From Methanosarcina sp. DH2 (GTDB lineage Archaea; Halobacteriota; Methanosarcinia; Methanosarcinales; Methanosarcinaceae), in NCBI RefSeq assembly GCF_020804225.1, contig NZ_WJBI01000001.1, positions 831,201 through 895,200 on the forward strand: a stretch of 64,000 nucleotides of DNA, given 5' to 3'. Of the stretch, positions 36,324 through 45,643 are shown in pieces; positions within the stretch are counted from its first letter, which is position 1, and each line of letters opens with the position of its first letter. Below the pieces are notes generated by a model that did no database searches, had not been told where the DNA came from, and saw nothing but the letters and a program-made list of their open reading frames with translations. A program made the position numbers and the translations under genes.

Positions 36324-39300
36324 ATGCAATCTCTTTACGCCAGAGCCTGGTACAGTAAAGCCCTTGCTCTTTTGAACCTGAAAAATCCTATCGGGTCAGA
36401 GAAAAACTTTGAAAAAGCTCTTGAAGCCTTTGATTACCTGCTTGAGATTAATCCTCATGACACGGTCGCCTGGCAGTACAGGGGAAATACACTTCGGTAC
36501 CTCGACCGCCCTGAAGAAGCTCTGGAGGCTTTTGAAAGGGCTCTCGCTTTTGACCCGGACAATGTTCTTGCCCGTTACTTTAAGGGGCTTACATTAGGAT
36601 ATTTGAATCTTCCTGAGCAGGCTCTGGAGGCTTTCGGAGGAGTGCTTGAAAGGGATTCGGAACATGCAGGTGCTCTTTATTACAGCGGGCTTGCTTTGAA
36701 CCAGCTAGGGAAGCACATTGAGGCAGTTTCAGCGCTCTCAGGAGCACTTAAAACAAATCCTGAAAATCCTGGAGCCTGGTATTACAAAGGAGTGTCCCTA
36801 TATATTCTGGGAAAGAATGCAGAGGCCCTTGAATCATTTGAAGAAGCCCTGGCGCTGGAACCTTCACATGCAGGAGCATGGGAAGGAAGGGCAAAAGCAT
36901 ACCTTTCCCTGGGCAGGAGAAGGGAAGCTTTGAGAGCATGTGAAAAGTCTCTGGAGCTTGAACCTGCTTCTGCAGGTGCATGGGAAACTCAGGGTAAAAT
37001 TCTGGAAGGCATAGGAAAAAGAGAAGAAGCACTTGGAGCTTTTGAAAAAAGCCTTGTTCTTGAGCCCAAGAATGTAAGAAACAGGATAGAAAGAGGCAGG
37101 CTGCTCGGAAGTCTGGGAAAGTATGGGGAAGCTCTTCAGGCATTTGAAAGTGTACTTCAGATGGACAGTTCTTATAAAGAGGCAGAAATCGACAGGGGAA
37201 AAGCCCTGCTGGCTCTTGGGAATTACCAGCGTGCGCTTGATTCTTTCAGTAAAACCCTTAAAGAAAATCCTGAAAATTCAGAAGCCTGGGGAGGAATGGG
37301 CAGCTGTTCCCTTGCCCTCGGAAAATATTATGAAGCAATGCAGGCTTACGAAAAAGCCCTCTCTTTCGGGCCTGAAAACAGCTGCATCCTGAGCGGCATT
37401 GGAGAGGTCTATTATGAGCTTGGGGATTACTCCAGATCTCTGGAGGCTTTTGAGCAGGCTCTAAGCCTTGATATCGAGAATGCCTTTGCCTGGAATGGAA
37501 AAGGAAATGCGCTCTGTAAGCTAGGGAAATATAGGGAAGCTCTGGAAGCTTATGAAAATCTCCTTACACTTGACTATGAAAGCCTGCCTGCCCGATACAA
37601 CAGGGGAGTTGCCCTCTCCATGCTTAAAACCAGGCAAAAAGATACCGAAGAACCTCTTGAAAATCAGCTGCAGACAGCTTTTAAAAAATACCTTGAGCTA
37701 TCCGGGAAGCTTCCTGAAGACAAAATCGGAGCCGAAGGATGGAAGTACAGGGGGCTTGCTTTTGCCGAACTTGGGGAATATAAAGAAGCGATTAAAGCCT
37801 TTGACAGGGCAACAAATTATAGCTCAGAGGACATATCTTCCCCGATCTATAGAGGAATTGCCTTCATATGTCTTGAGAAATATGAAGAAGCTCTGGAGGC
37901 TTTTGAGCAGGCAGAAGAGATTTTTTATACAGCCATAAGCACAGAAAAGGCTGGAGAAAACGGTGGAGAAAAAAAGGCGGAAAAGTTCTGGATTCCGGAC
38001 CCTGCCAGGAAAAAGCCCATGCTGGAAGTGCTCAGGACAGGGAAAGGTTTTGCCCTTGACGCTCTTGGCAGATACGAAGATGCCCTGAAAGCCTTTGAGA
38101 GTGCCAGAAAACTTTCTGGATACGGAAAAACCTCCTGCTTCGGGAAGGGAATTGTTTTTGTCCACTGCGGAGTATGGAGAAATGCCCTGGAAGTATTTGA
38201 TAGCGTCCTTATCTCCGACCCCGAAGATACACTGGCTTCGGTAATGAAAGCTTTTGCTCTTATAAGGCTTCAGGATTTTGAGAGAGCTGCCAGGGTCCTT
38301 GAGAGGTTCACAGTAGAGGGTACAGATTCTGATACTCCCTCCTGCCTGCTGGGTTTTGCCTGTTCAAGGCAGGGAGATTTTGAAAATGCCCTGCGGGCGT
38401 ACAGGAAAGCAACTGAAGCAAACCCGAAGAATATTCATGCCAGAAACGGGCTTGCAGAGATTTACTTCAGGCTGGGGAACAGCAGGGGTGCATTAAAAGA
38501 GCTTGAAGCTTCAATTGCAGAAGCTCCGGATAATGCATTTTCAAGGAGCCTTAAGGGTAGAGTAGAACTTGAAGAACAGGCGTGCGAAGACGCTCTTGAG
38601 TCCTTCAGGCGAGCTCTTGCCCTGGATACGGAAGACCAGAAGCTCCTGCTCTGGGATGCGTATGCCAGGTATATGTATGCAGAATCTTCTTTTGAGGAGG
38701 ATAGTGCACGTTTCAGGTATATGCTCCTTGCAACTGCCGGAAAACTTGAAAAGGCAGCCATTTGCCTTGAGCCCGGAGACAACGAATTGAAGGCTTATGC
38801 CCTGTATTTCCTGGGCCTTTTCTACTGCAAGGTCCGTTACTTCCGAAAAGCTTCCGAAAGGCTTGAAGAATGCTTGAAGCTCGAAAATTCCAGGAAGGTA
38901 AAACAGCCTGCATCCCTGCTTCTTAAAAGTATCCGTGCAAGACACCTCAGAAATGCCTGGTGGGAATGGTGGCTTGCTCCGGAAACGTATGGTTTTATTA
39001 AAAAAACAGGGTTCAGCCTAATTTTCTTTTTAATTTTCAGCGTGCTGCTATCTCACCCCGCAGCCTCGACCCTGCCCTTCATATCCTGGCCTGCAGCCAT
39101 TATAAGCCAGACTTTTTACCCGGCTGGTGCAAACAGCGTTTCATGGGCTCTTTATGGAAAAGAGTATGTGCTCACGATTCTGATTTTATCCTCTCTTCTG
39201 GTCCTTCCAGGGTTCAGGCCCGACAGGACGGAAAAAGAAGAACTCGAACTTGAGACGCTTACCCCTCCACCTCCGGATTTTGACATCCCTGTATCAATTC

Positions 39301-39386
39301 TTGAAGAGTTTACAAAAAGGCTTGAAAAAAGCCTGTTCTCTCCAGAACCCATGAGAGAAAGCGTGGAAAAGCTTGGAAAATTCTGA
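36324..39386 (+). CDS. Large tetratricopeptide-repeat membrane protein
   Basis: A 1020-residue protein made of some two dozen TPR units over residues 1-880; typical units read AWYYKGVSLYILGKNAEALESFEEAL. TPRs build a superhelix for protein binding, so this is probably a scaffold. Two hydrophobic helices near the end (about 895-912 and 948-964) would anchor it in the membrane, with a Pro/Glu-rich tail after. Methanosarcina genomes hold many such TPR proteins without known partners. It sits between the ribosomal operon and kae1-bud32. Its 5' region carries the 13-bp repeat. Confidence 0.85.
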   Translation: MQSLYARAWYSKALALLNLKNPIGSEKNFEKALEAFDYLLEINPHDTVAWQYRGNTLRYLDRPEEALEAFERALAFDPDNVLARYFKGLTLGYLNLPEQALEAFGGVLERDSEHAGALYYSGLALNQLGKHIEAVSALSGALKTNPENPGAWYYKGVSLYILGKNAEALESFEEALALEPSHAGAWEGRAKAYLSLGRRREALRACEKSLELEPASAGAWETQGKILEGIGKREEALGAFEKSLVLEPKNVRNRIERGRLLGSLGKYGEALQAFESVLQMDSSYKEAEIDRGKALLALGNYQRALDSFSKTLKENPENSEAWGGMGSCSLALGKYYEAMQAYEKALSFGPENSCILSGIGEVYYELGDYSRSLEAFEQALSLDIENAFAWNGKGNALCKLGKYREALEAYENLLTLDYESLPARYNRGVALSMLKTRQKDTEEPLENQLQTAFKKYLELSGKLPEDKIGAEGWKYRGLAFAELGEYKEAIKAFDRATNYSSEDISSPIYRGIAFICLEKYEEALEAFEQAEEIFYTAISTEKAGENGGEKKAEKFWIPDPARKKPMLEVLRTGKGFALDALGRYEDALKAFESARKLSGYGKTSCFGKGIVFVHCGVWRNALEVFDSVLISDPEDTLASVMKAFALIRLQDFERAARVLERFTVEGTDSDTPSCLLGFACSRQGDFENALRAYRKATEANPKNIHARNGLAEIYFRLGNSRGALKELEASIAEAPDNAFSRSLKGRVELEEQACEDALESFRRALALDTEDQKLLLWDAYARYMYAESSFEEDSARFRYMLLATAGKLEKAAICLEPGDNELKAYALYFLGLFYCKVRYFRKASERLEECLKLENSRKVKQPASLLLKSIRARHLRNAWWEWWLAPETYGFIKKTGFSLIFFLIFSVLLSHPAASTLPFISWPAAIISQTFYPAGANSVSWALYGKEYVLTILILSSLLVLPGFRPDRTEKEELELETLTPPPPDFDIPVSILEEFTKRLEKSLFSPEPMRESVEKLGKF

Positions 39387-39663
39387 GACCCTGTAAAAGA
39401 AACTGAAAAAGGGAAATTAGAAAATAAAAAAGCAATTGAAAAAGAGAATCTGAAAAGGAGAACTGAAAAAGAGAAATTGAAAAGGGAAGCTAGAAAAAAT
39501 AAATCAGAAAGAGGGGCTGAAGAGAAAAAGATTGGGAGAAAAGGGGGATAAACCAGAAATCCTTCAAGGATGTCAGAAAAGCAAATGTATATAACCCTCT
39601 CCGGTATTATCGAAGGCAGTGACAGCAAGCAGAGGAAAAGGACTGGAAAGGAGACCGGAAGCC
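39387..39663. other. Purine-rich spacer before kae1-bud32
   Basis: The spacer repeats variants of AAAGAGAAATTGAAAA between 39395 and 39530. It then has a likely promoter/leader region; GGAG at 39650-39653 is the SD for the TTG start at 39664. Confidence 0.5.
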
Positions 39664-41307
39664 TTGAAAAACACATTCATCCTTGGAATCGAAGGCACTG
39701 CCTGGAACCTCAGTGCCGCAATCGTGACCGAGACCGAAATTATTGCCGAGGTTACAGAAACTTATAAGCCTGAAAAAGGCGGAATCCACCCGAGGGAAGC
39801 CGCCCAACACCATGCAAAATTTGCAGCAAGCGTTATTAAAAGACTCCTTGCGGAGGCAAAAGAAAAAGGGGTAGAGCCTTCAGATATCGACGGCATAGCT
39901 TTTTCGCAGGGACCAGGGCTCGGACCCTGCCTGAGGACTATTGCAACAGCAGCCAGGATGCTTTCCCTGTCCCTTGGAATCCCCCTGATAGGGGTCAACC
40001 ACTGCATTGCACATATAGAAATAGGGATTTGGAGAACTCCTGCAAAAGACCCTGTTGTCCTCTATGTAAGTGGGGCAAATTCCCAGGTTATATCGTATAT
40101 GGAAGGGAAATACAGGGTCTTTGGAGAAACCCTTGATATAGGCCTTGGAAATGCCCTTGATAAATTTGCGCGGGGAGCAGGCCTGCCTCACCCGGGAGGG
40201 CCTAAAATTGAGGCGTGTGCAAAAGACGCAAAGAGATACATCCCTCTCCCATACGTAATTAAAGGAATGGATCTCTCATTTTCAGGGCTTTCCACTGCTT
40301 CGAGCGAAGCCCTGAAAAAAGCTTCTCTTGAGGATGTCTGCTACTCCTATCAGGAAACCGCTTTTGCGATGGTCGTGGAAGTTGCAGAACGAGCCCTTGC
40401 CCACACAGGAAAAAAAGAAGTGCTGCTTGCAGGCGGAGTAGGTGCAAATACCAGGCTCCGTGAAATGTTAGACAAGATGTGTGAAGCCAGGGATGCAAAG
40501 TTCTATGTGCCGGAAAAACGCTTCATGGGCGATAACGGGACAATGATTGCATACACAGGGCTCCTGATGTACAGGTCCGGAAATACCATCTCCATCGAGG
40601 ATTCTCGTGTAAACCCGAGTTTCAGGACCGATGATGTGGAAGTGACGTGGATAAAGGAAAAAGAGATGAAAAAGGTCCCTGAAATTTCCCCTGAGGCTTT
40701 CTTCAGGATGCCACCCGGAGAAATGCTGGACAACGGGGCTGAAGCTGTTATTTATCTTGAAGAAGGACCTGAAGGAAAGAAAGCACTTATTAAGGAAAGA
40801 GTTCCCAAAGTTTACAGGCATAAAGAGATAGATGAGAGGATAAGAAGAGAGAGAAACCGGACAGAAGCCCGCCTTATGTCTGAAGCCAGGCGCGCAGGAG
40901 TGCCAACACCGATCATCTATGATGTTGAGGACTTCAAGCTCAAAATGCAGTTCATCGAAGGAGTCCCCATAAAGTACCTCATAAATCCTGAGGTTTCGGA
41001 AAAAGTTGGAGAGCTTGTAGGCAAACTGCACAGTTCAGGTATAGTACACGGGGACCTTACCACCTCAAATCTCCTTCTTGCAGGCGAGAGGCTTTACCTT
41101 ATTGACTTCGGACTTGCTTATTTTGACAAAAGCCTGGAAGCCAGAGGCGTGGATGTTCATGTACTGTTCCAGACCTTTGAGAGCACTCACCGCGACCATG
41201 AAACCCTTATTAAAGCTTTCGAAAAAGGATATGCAAGTACTTTTATAGGTTCAGAGGAAGTACTCAGGCGAGTTGAAGAGATAAAAAAGAGGGCTCGCTA
41301 TGCATAA
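39664..41307 (+). CDS. kae1-bud32: Kae1-Bud32 fusion (tRNA t6A synthase / kinase)
   Basis: A 547-residue fusion of the two KEOPS core enzymes. Kae1 (about 1-325) makes t6A37 on ANN-decoding tRNAs. It shows the metal-binding GVNHCIAHIEIG and the nucleotide-binding GFS- and GG-type loops (DLSFSGLSTA, LLAGGVGANTR). Bud32 (about 340-547) is an atypical small kinase/ATPase with VHGDLTTSN and LIDFGLAY. The TTG start at 39664 fits the usual ~547-residue length and has GGAG 10 nt upstream; the ATG-like start at 39619 would add 15 odd residues. It overlaps the downstream gene by 8 bp. Confidence 0.95.
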   Translation: MKNTFILGIEGTAWNLSAAIVTETEIIAEVTETYKPEKGGIHPREAAQHHAKFAASVIKRLLAEAKEKGVEPSDIDGIAFSQGPGLGPCLRTIATAARMLSLSLGIPLIGVNHCIAHIEIGIWRTPAKDPVVLYVSGANSQVISYMEGKYRVFGETLDIGLGNALDKFARGAGLPHPGGPKIEACAKDAKRYIPLPYVIKGMDLSFSGLSTASSEALKKASLEDVCYSYQETAFAMVVEVAERALAHTGKKEVLLAGGVGANTRLREMLDKMCEARDAKFYVPEKRFMGDNGTMIAYTGLLMYRSGNTISIEDSRVNPSFRTDDVEVTWIKEKEMKKVPEISPEAFFRMPPGEMLDNGAEAVIYLEEGPEGKKALIKERVPKVYRHKEIDERIRRERNRTEARLMSEARRAGVPTPIIYDVEDFKLKMQFIEGVPIKYLINPEVSEKVGELVGKLHSSGIVHGDLTTSNLLLAGERLYLIDFGLAYFDKSLEARGVDVHVLFQTFESTHRDHETLIKAFEKGYASTFIGSEEVLRRVEEIKKRARYA

Positions 41308-41854
41308 GATCGTTTTTGTTACGGGAAATAAAGGCAAGTTTGCCGAAATAAAGGAGATCCTCAAAACTTTCGGGATCGAAGTCATTCAGGACAAAAATGG
41401 TTATCCTGAACTTCAGGAAGATGAACTTGAACCAATTGCGGCTCATGGGGCCGAGTATGTTGCAAACAAATTGAACATGCCTGTGATGGTAGATGATTCC
41501 GGGATCTTCATAAATGCCTTAAACGGCTTTCCTGGCCCCTACTCCCGCTTTGTAGAGGATAAACTAGGAAACCCGAAAGTACTGAAACTGATGGAAGGAG
41601 AAAAGGACAGGGCAGCATATTTTAAAACCGTAATCGGATACTGCGAACCCGGAAAAGAGCCTCTGATCTTCCCCGGCATTGTTGAAGGAAGGATCGCATA
41701 TGAAGAGCGTGGAACTGGCGGCTTTGGGTACGATCCTATCTTCGAATACCAGGGCACGACCTTCGGGGAACTCGGGGACGAAGAGAAAAATAAAGTTTCC
41801 CACCGGCGCAGGGCTATCGATAAGTTTCTTGAATGGTTTACCAGCAGGGCGTAA
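41300..41854 (+). CDS. XTP/dITP pyrophosphatase (RdgB/Ham1 family)
   Basis: A 184-residue house-cleaning enzyme that hydrolyses XTP, ITP and dITP to monophosphates, keeping deaminated purines out of nucleic acids. Conserved parts are VTGNKGKFAEIKEIL (nucleotide loop), VDDSGIFINALNGFPGPYS (metal and base), and GGFGYDPIF and SHRRRA near the C-terminus. The gene overlaps kae1-bud32 by 8 bp, a coupling seen in other methanogens. Confidence 0.93.
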   Translation: MHKIVFVTGNKGKFAEIKEILKTFGIEVIQDKNGYPELQEDELEPIAAHGAEYVANKLNMPVMVDDSGIFINALNGFPGPYSRFVEDKLGNPKVLKLMEGEKDRAAYFKTVIGYCEPGKEPLIFPGIVEGRIAYEERGTGGFGYDPIFEYQGTTFGELGDEEKNKVSHRRRAIDKFLEWFTSRA

Positions 41855-41897
41855 AAACCCTGCACTTTCAGAAGCTGTCGTTTCATTTTTCCGATAG

Positions 41898-42347
41898 TTA
41901 CTTTTTCTCTTTTGGTTTATGCTTGAGCAGATCAAGGGCTACACTGAGCTGGTTTAAGCCCAGTTTCAGGGCAATTGTGATTATCTGGTTGTTTGAACTA
42001 TGTCCGAATTCCCTCTTAATGGAAAAGAGATCCATTATGCACTGCTGATCCAGTACGAGCGGCCCGTCAAGCAGGTCTTTTGAAGTCGGCTTTTTGCTTT
42101 TGGCTTCTACTTCCTTTGGCTCGATTTTATGTCCGTTTTCTGATTTTGCAGCCCCACCCGCAACTTTAGATTCTTCAGGTTTCTGCCCGTAGACATATTC
42201 CATCTGCTGGAGGCAGTGAGTCAGGCAAACGTTTTGTATAAATTCTTCAACTTCCATACCGTTAAGGGCTGCATACTTTTTGATTTCCTCAAGCTGCTCC
42301 TCAGTAAAAGAAATACATAGCAGATTTTCGTCGCATTCCTCGATTAT
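41898..42347 (-). CDS. Hypothetical ribbon-helix-helix-like protein with apparent non-standard start
   Basis: The first ATG in this frame (42257) gives 119 residues, but 30 further codons upstream read as well-formed protein (ENLLCISFTEEQLEEIKKYA) with a strand-helix-helix look. Extending to 42347 gives 149 residues. There is no ATG, GTG or TTG in that extension before the in-frame stop. The codon at 42345-42347 is ATA, placed 5-6 nt after a strong AGGAGGG (42354-42360). Either ATA starts translation, or an ATG has mutated and a shorter protein is made. The middle is Lys/Glu/Pro-rich; the C-terminal 50 residues are helical. Function is unknown. Confidence 0.6.
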   Translation of the reverse strand: MIEECDENLLCISFTEEQLEEIKKYAALNGMEVEEFIQNVCLTHCLQQMEYVYGQKPEESKVAGGAAKSENGHKIEPKEVEAKSKKPTSKDLLDGPLVLDQQCIMDLFSIKREFGHSSNNQIITIALKLGLNQLSVALDLLKHKPKEKK

Positions 42348-42562
42348 TCCAGACCCTCCTGTGTTTTCCGATGAATTTTACCTTTCATATCATTTTTATC
42401 TTTTGATCATTATTTTAGTCAAGCTTTCTTTTATCAGTCGTCTCCTGTTATCCTTTAACCTGTTATTTATCTTCAAGTTTTCCTTTTAGTTATTAGCAGT
42501 CAGAAAACTGGCCCCTCCCGTAGAGTAAAAATTTTTATTATGTAAGGATCATTCACAGTTAT

Positions 42563-43165
42563 ATGAAAAATTTTATTTCCAACACTATAGCCGCAGATAC
42601 GATTCCTCTTAAGCTTGTAGTGTATCTTGCGCTTCTGGCTGCAGTAGTGATCCTTCTGGCCCATGCCTGGAATATAGCCTCGCCTGTCCTTCAGGACGCA
42701 GAGATAAAAGCCCAGGCAGAAACCGCCTCCCTTTCTCTTCTCTCGATCCAGGAAGGGTACGCCCGTGACTCTGCGGACAGGTATAGCCCTGAGGGAAGTA
42801 TGTGCACCCTGACCTTTTCTCTCCCGCCATCTGTCAGATATATCAGTTTCGGAGTAGATCCTGATCAGGAATGTAATGGCAACCTGACCGACTCCGAGTG
42901 GATCCCTGAAAATAATATCATTATATATCAGTACAAAAACGGAGTTAAAAAAAGAGTACTTCTTGAAGGAAAAACAATCCATTTCATAAAAGGTATCCCG
43001 AATTCTGAAGGCGTATGGGTTCCTGCCCGGACTCAGGAGGGCAGTGAAATGCTGTCAGTTGTTGAAGAAAACACGGCAGTGGTAATAGAATACCCTGTCT
43101 CAGGCGAGTTCCTGTTTGAAATGGTCACCCTGGACGGCATGAGATATACGATGGCCAGGTTCTGA
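42563..43165 (+). CDS. Membrane-anchored hypothetical protein
   Basis: A 200-residue protein with one N-terminal transmembrane helix (about residues 17-40) after a short positively charged start. A beta-rich extracytoplasmic domain with two Cys (CTLTF, QECNGN) that may pair follows. The layout recalls archaeal pilin-like or secreted envelope proteins, but no clear class III signal motif is present. I do not recognise the family. The opposite-strand frame over the same DNA is only a shadow. Confidence 0.6.
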   Translation: MKNFISNTIAADTIPLKLVVYLALLAAVVILLAHAWNIASPVLQDAEIKAQAETASLSLLSIQEGYARDSADRYSPEGSMCTLTFSLPPSVRYISFGVDPDQECNGNLTDSEWIPENNIIIYQYKNGVKKRVLLEGKTIHFIKGIPNSEGVWVPARTQEGSEMLSVVEENTAVVIEYPVSGEFLFEMVTLDGMRYTMARF

Positions 43166-43218
43166 ATATCAGAAAAAAATTAGGAAAAAATCAGGAGTAA
43201 GAAATCAGAAGTAAGAAA

Positions 43219-43947
43219 TCAGGAGTAAGAAATCAGTAATGCTCTTGCCGGGGCACCATCACATCCATCAATTTTCAGGGGCAAGCACAGGAAAAAATAT
43301 ATTCCTGTTTCTATTGCGCTGAGGTCAAGGCATTCTACGATGTTCACGTTATTTGAAAGAAGTGTGTGATGAGCAGGCAGGACTTCTGAGGATAGGTTAT
43401 CAACGGAAAAGCCATCAGTTCCCACTGTTTTGAACCCGTTCCGAACAATCCAGGATGCGGCGCCTGCATCAAGATAAACAGATTCCTCAAGTGGCTCCTC
43501 AGGTTCCTTCTCCTTGTCGCTTTCTTCTTCCTGAAGACCTGAACTTTCGGGATGGATTCCTTTCCGGAAAGAAAATCTGGTTTTCAGAAGGAGTATAGGA
43601 ACACTTTCAGTAATTTTCCGGTCATTGTAAGCCTCATCAAGAATATAGTCTGTCAATGCCCCATTTCTCTGAGAAAAGTCCAGAACAACCGCCTTACCCA
43701 TAAGGCTCTCTATGTCCAGTCTATCAACTGAAAATCCGTCTTTCAGGATGTGAGATGGCGCATCAACGTGCGTGCCTGTGTGGCTCCCGAAACTCAATCT
43801 GGATACTGCACACCCATCCTTTTCGAGAGTACAGGTCATTTCAATTGAAGGTTCCGGATCTCCTGGAAAAATGGGAGTCAAAGAAGAAATTGGGACTGTA
43901 ATATCTGTGACCTTTCCCTTAACTGGAACTTTTTCCGGGTCAAACAT
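43219..43947 (-). CDS. Cyclase-family metal hydrolase (kynurenine formamidase-like)
   Basis: A 242-residue member of the cyclase superfamily, which includes bacterial arylformamidases and isatin hydrolase. The metal motif HTGTHVDAPSH is complete at residues 56-66, with a further active-site region near residues 195-200. The natural substrate is unknown; amide or cyclic-amide cleavage is likely. A Glu/Lys-rich insert (about 140-155) is unusual. It lies just before a small ferredoxin gene on the same strand. Confidence 0.85.
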   Translation of the reverse strand: MFDPEKVPVKGKVTDITVPISSLTPIFPGDPEPSIEMTCTLEKDGCAVSRLSFGSHTGTHVDAPSHILKDGFSVDRLDIESLMGKAVVLDFSQRNGALTDYILDEAYNDRKITESVPILLLKTRFSFRKGIHPESSGLQEEESDKEKEPEEPLEESVYLDAGAASWIVRNGFKTVGTDGFSVDNLSSEVLPAHHTLLSNNVNIVECLDLSAIETGIYFFLCLPLKIDGCDGAPARALLISYS

Positions 43948-44009
43948 CTCTTTCCACCTTGTCCTGATTTTCTGATTCTGTTCAGCCTCATTACGACGTC
44001 ATTTTCATA

Positions 44010-44195
44010 TCAGTCCATGTAGATGATGGACCTGTTATTACATTCGTCAATACATTTCATGCAAAGGTTGCACTTTTTAGGATCGATTTTCGCAAGCTCG
44101 TTTTCTTCATAAATGGCTCCCACAGGACACACATCCTTGCACTTACCACATCTTTTGCAGCCGAAAACTACGACGTATCCATCCATCTTTGACAT
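44010..44195 (-). CDS. 2[4Fe-4S] ferredoxin
   Basis: A 61-residue ferredoxin with two full cluster motifs: Cys13, 16, 19 (CKRCGKC) with Cys23, and Cys42, 45, 48 with Cys52. It should carry electrons at low potential in the cytoplasm. Note that the second motif lacks the usual Pro after its last Cys (ECNNRS). It is divergent from the radical SAM gene at 44282, which may use it as electron donor. Confidence 0.92.
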   Translation of the reverse strand: MSKMDGYVVVFGCKRCGKCKDVCPVGAIYEENELAKIDPKKCNLCMKCIDECNNRSIIYMD

Positions 44196-44281
44196 CAGTG
44201 AACCTTTAGCACCTGATAGATATATTAGTTTCTAAGCCGGATTCGATTAATTTCTAAGCAGGTTAGGAAAATCCCTTTCTA

Positions 44282-45424
44282 TTGGGTTCCCATTCATCAT
44301 TGGGGAAAGAAGGCATCAGGAAACAAGCCTTATATAGGACAAAAGAATATGCAGTCTCAGGTATGGAAAAGTTCACCGAGGATGAAACAGGCTCTTTTTG
44401 CAGTTACCTCTCAGAGGGCTGTAGGCTCTGTCAGCAGGGTGCCAAAATGGTGCTCTTTGTAACGGGCCTCTGCCCTAAAAGCTGTTTTTACTGCCCGCTT
44501 TCTGACGGAAGACATGGAAAAGACCTGGTTTTCGCAAATGAAAGGCCTGTAAAAAGCGATGAAGACTTGCTTAAAGAAGCTGAGACTATGGATGCCCTCG
44601 GGACAGGGATTACTGGTGGGGAGCCTCTACTTAAGCTGGAGAGAGTCTTGCACTACGTCCGACTGCTTAAGTCCTCTTTTGGGAAAAATCATCATATTCA
44701 TCTTTATACGTCTCTAGCTCCTGATAGGAAAACCCTTGAAAAGCTGGCAGAAGCAGGCCTTGATGAAATCCGCTTTCATCCTCCGCAGGCATTATGGGGA
44801 GAGCTCATGCACAGCCCCTATGCAGATACCCTGCGAAATGCAAAAGATCTTGGAATGGAAACCGGAATAGAAATCCCTTCTCTGGAAGGTGCGGAGAGGG
44901 TCGCAACTTTTGCAGAGGAAATGGGAATTTTCCTCAACCTGAACGAACTGGAATTTTCCGATAATAACTCAGAAGCTCTTCTTGAAAACGGGTTTTCCCT
45001 GGAATCAGACACTTCCTGTGCCGCTGCCGGTTCCTGCACGCATGCTGAAACAGCTTTCCATGTTTGTAAGAAAGTACATTTCTGTTCTTCGACCTATAAG
45101 GATGCAGTCCAGCTGCGCAAAAGATTTCAGAGAATTGCAAAAAACATAGCAAGAGAGTTTGATGAAATCACTGAAGACGGAACTCTCATCTATGGGGTTA
45201 TCAATGGGGGGAATCAGGAGCTTGCAGAAGAGATCCTCAGGGAGATAGAAGTTCCTGATGAACTTTTCGAAGTAAAAAGCGGAAAAATTGAGATCGCCTG
45301 GTGGGTGCTTGAAGACCTTAAGGATGGGCTTAAAGAAGAACTTGAACCTCTTGGAACAAGAATTTTCATTATTGAAAGGCATCCTTTTGAAGACGGGTTA
45401 CTTGTAGAACTTATTCCTTTATGA
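44282..45424 (+). CDS. Radical SAM protein
   Basis: A 380-residue radical SAM enzyme. The cluster motif CPKSCFYC (Cys64, 68, 71) and the SAM-binding GGEP (about 115) are present. Two more Cys (47 and 50) precede them, and a Cys-bearing segment (CAAAGSCTH, KKVHFCSSTYKDA) in the C-terminal half may hold another cluster. The family is archaeal, with unknown substrate. The annotated start is TTG; an ATG at 44363 (residue 28) is a possible true start. It is divergent from the ferredoxin gene. Confidence 0.85.
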   Translation: MGSHSSLGKEGIRKQALYRTKEYAVSGMEKFTEDETGSFCSYLSEGCRLCQQGAKMVLFVTGLCPKSCFYCPLSDGRHGKDLVFANERPVKSDEDLLKEAETMDALGTGITGGEPLLKLERVLHYVRLLKSSFGKNHHIHLYTSLAPDRKTLEKLAEAGLDEIRFHPPQALWGELMHSPYADTLRNAKDLGMETGIEIPSLEGAERVATFAEEMGIFLNLNELEFSDNNSEALLENGFSLESDTSCAAAGSCTHAETAFHVCKKVHFCSSTYKDAVQLRKRFQRIAKNIAREFDEITEDGTLIYGVINGGNQELAEEILREIEVPDELFEVKSGKIEIAWWVLEDLKDGLKEELEPLGTRIFIIERHPFEDGLLVELIPL

Positions 45425-45643
45425 GGATATCTTCTCGGGCTTTTTTCCGAATTCCTTTTAAAGAAAACATATCGACACTTATTCAGCGAGCCCAGAGAGG
45501 AACAAAATTTTATAGAAGATTGATCAATAGAGATTATAGAGATATCGATCTTCTCAGGTTTGATCAGATTGGAAGATTCTAAAATCTCTTAGATACGTTT
45601 CGTGTGAAAAAGATATTTCAAACATTTGAAAAAAGGGTCTCTC

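Noticed and set aside
42500..42982. Minus-strand frame of 160 codons
   Set aside because: Opposite the membrane-anchored protein at 42563, which has a better start, a TM segment and sensible composition.
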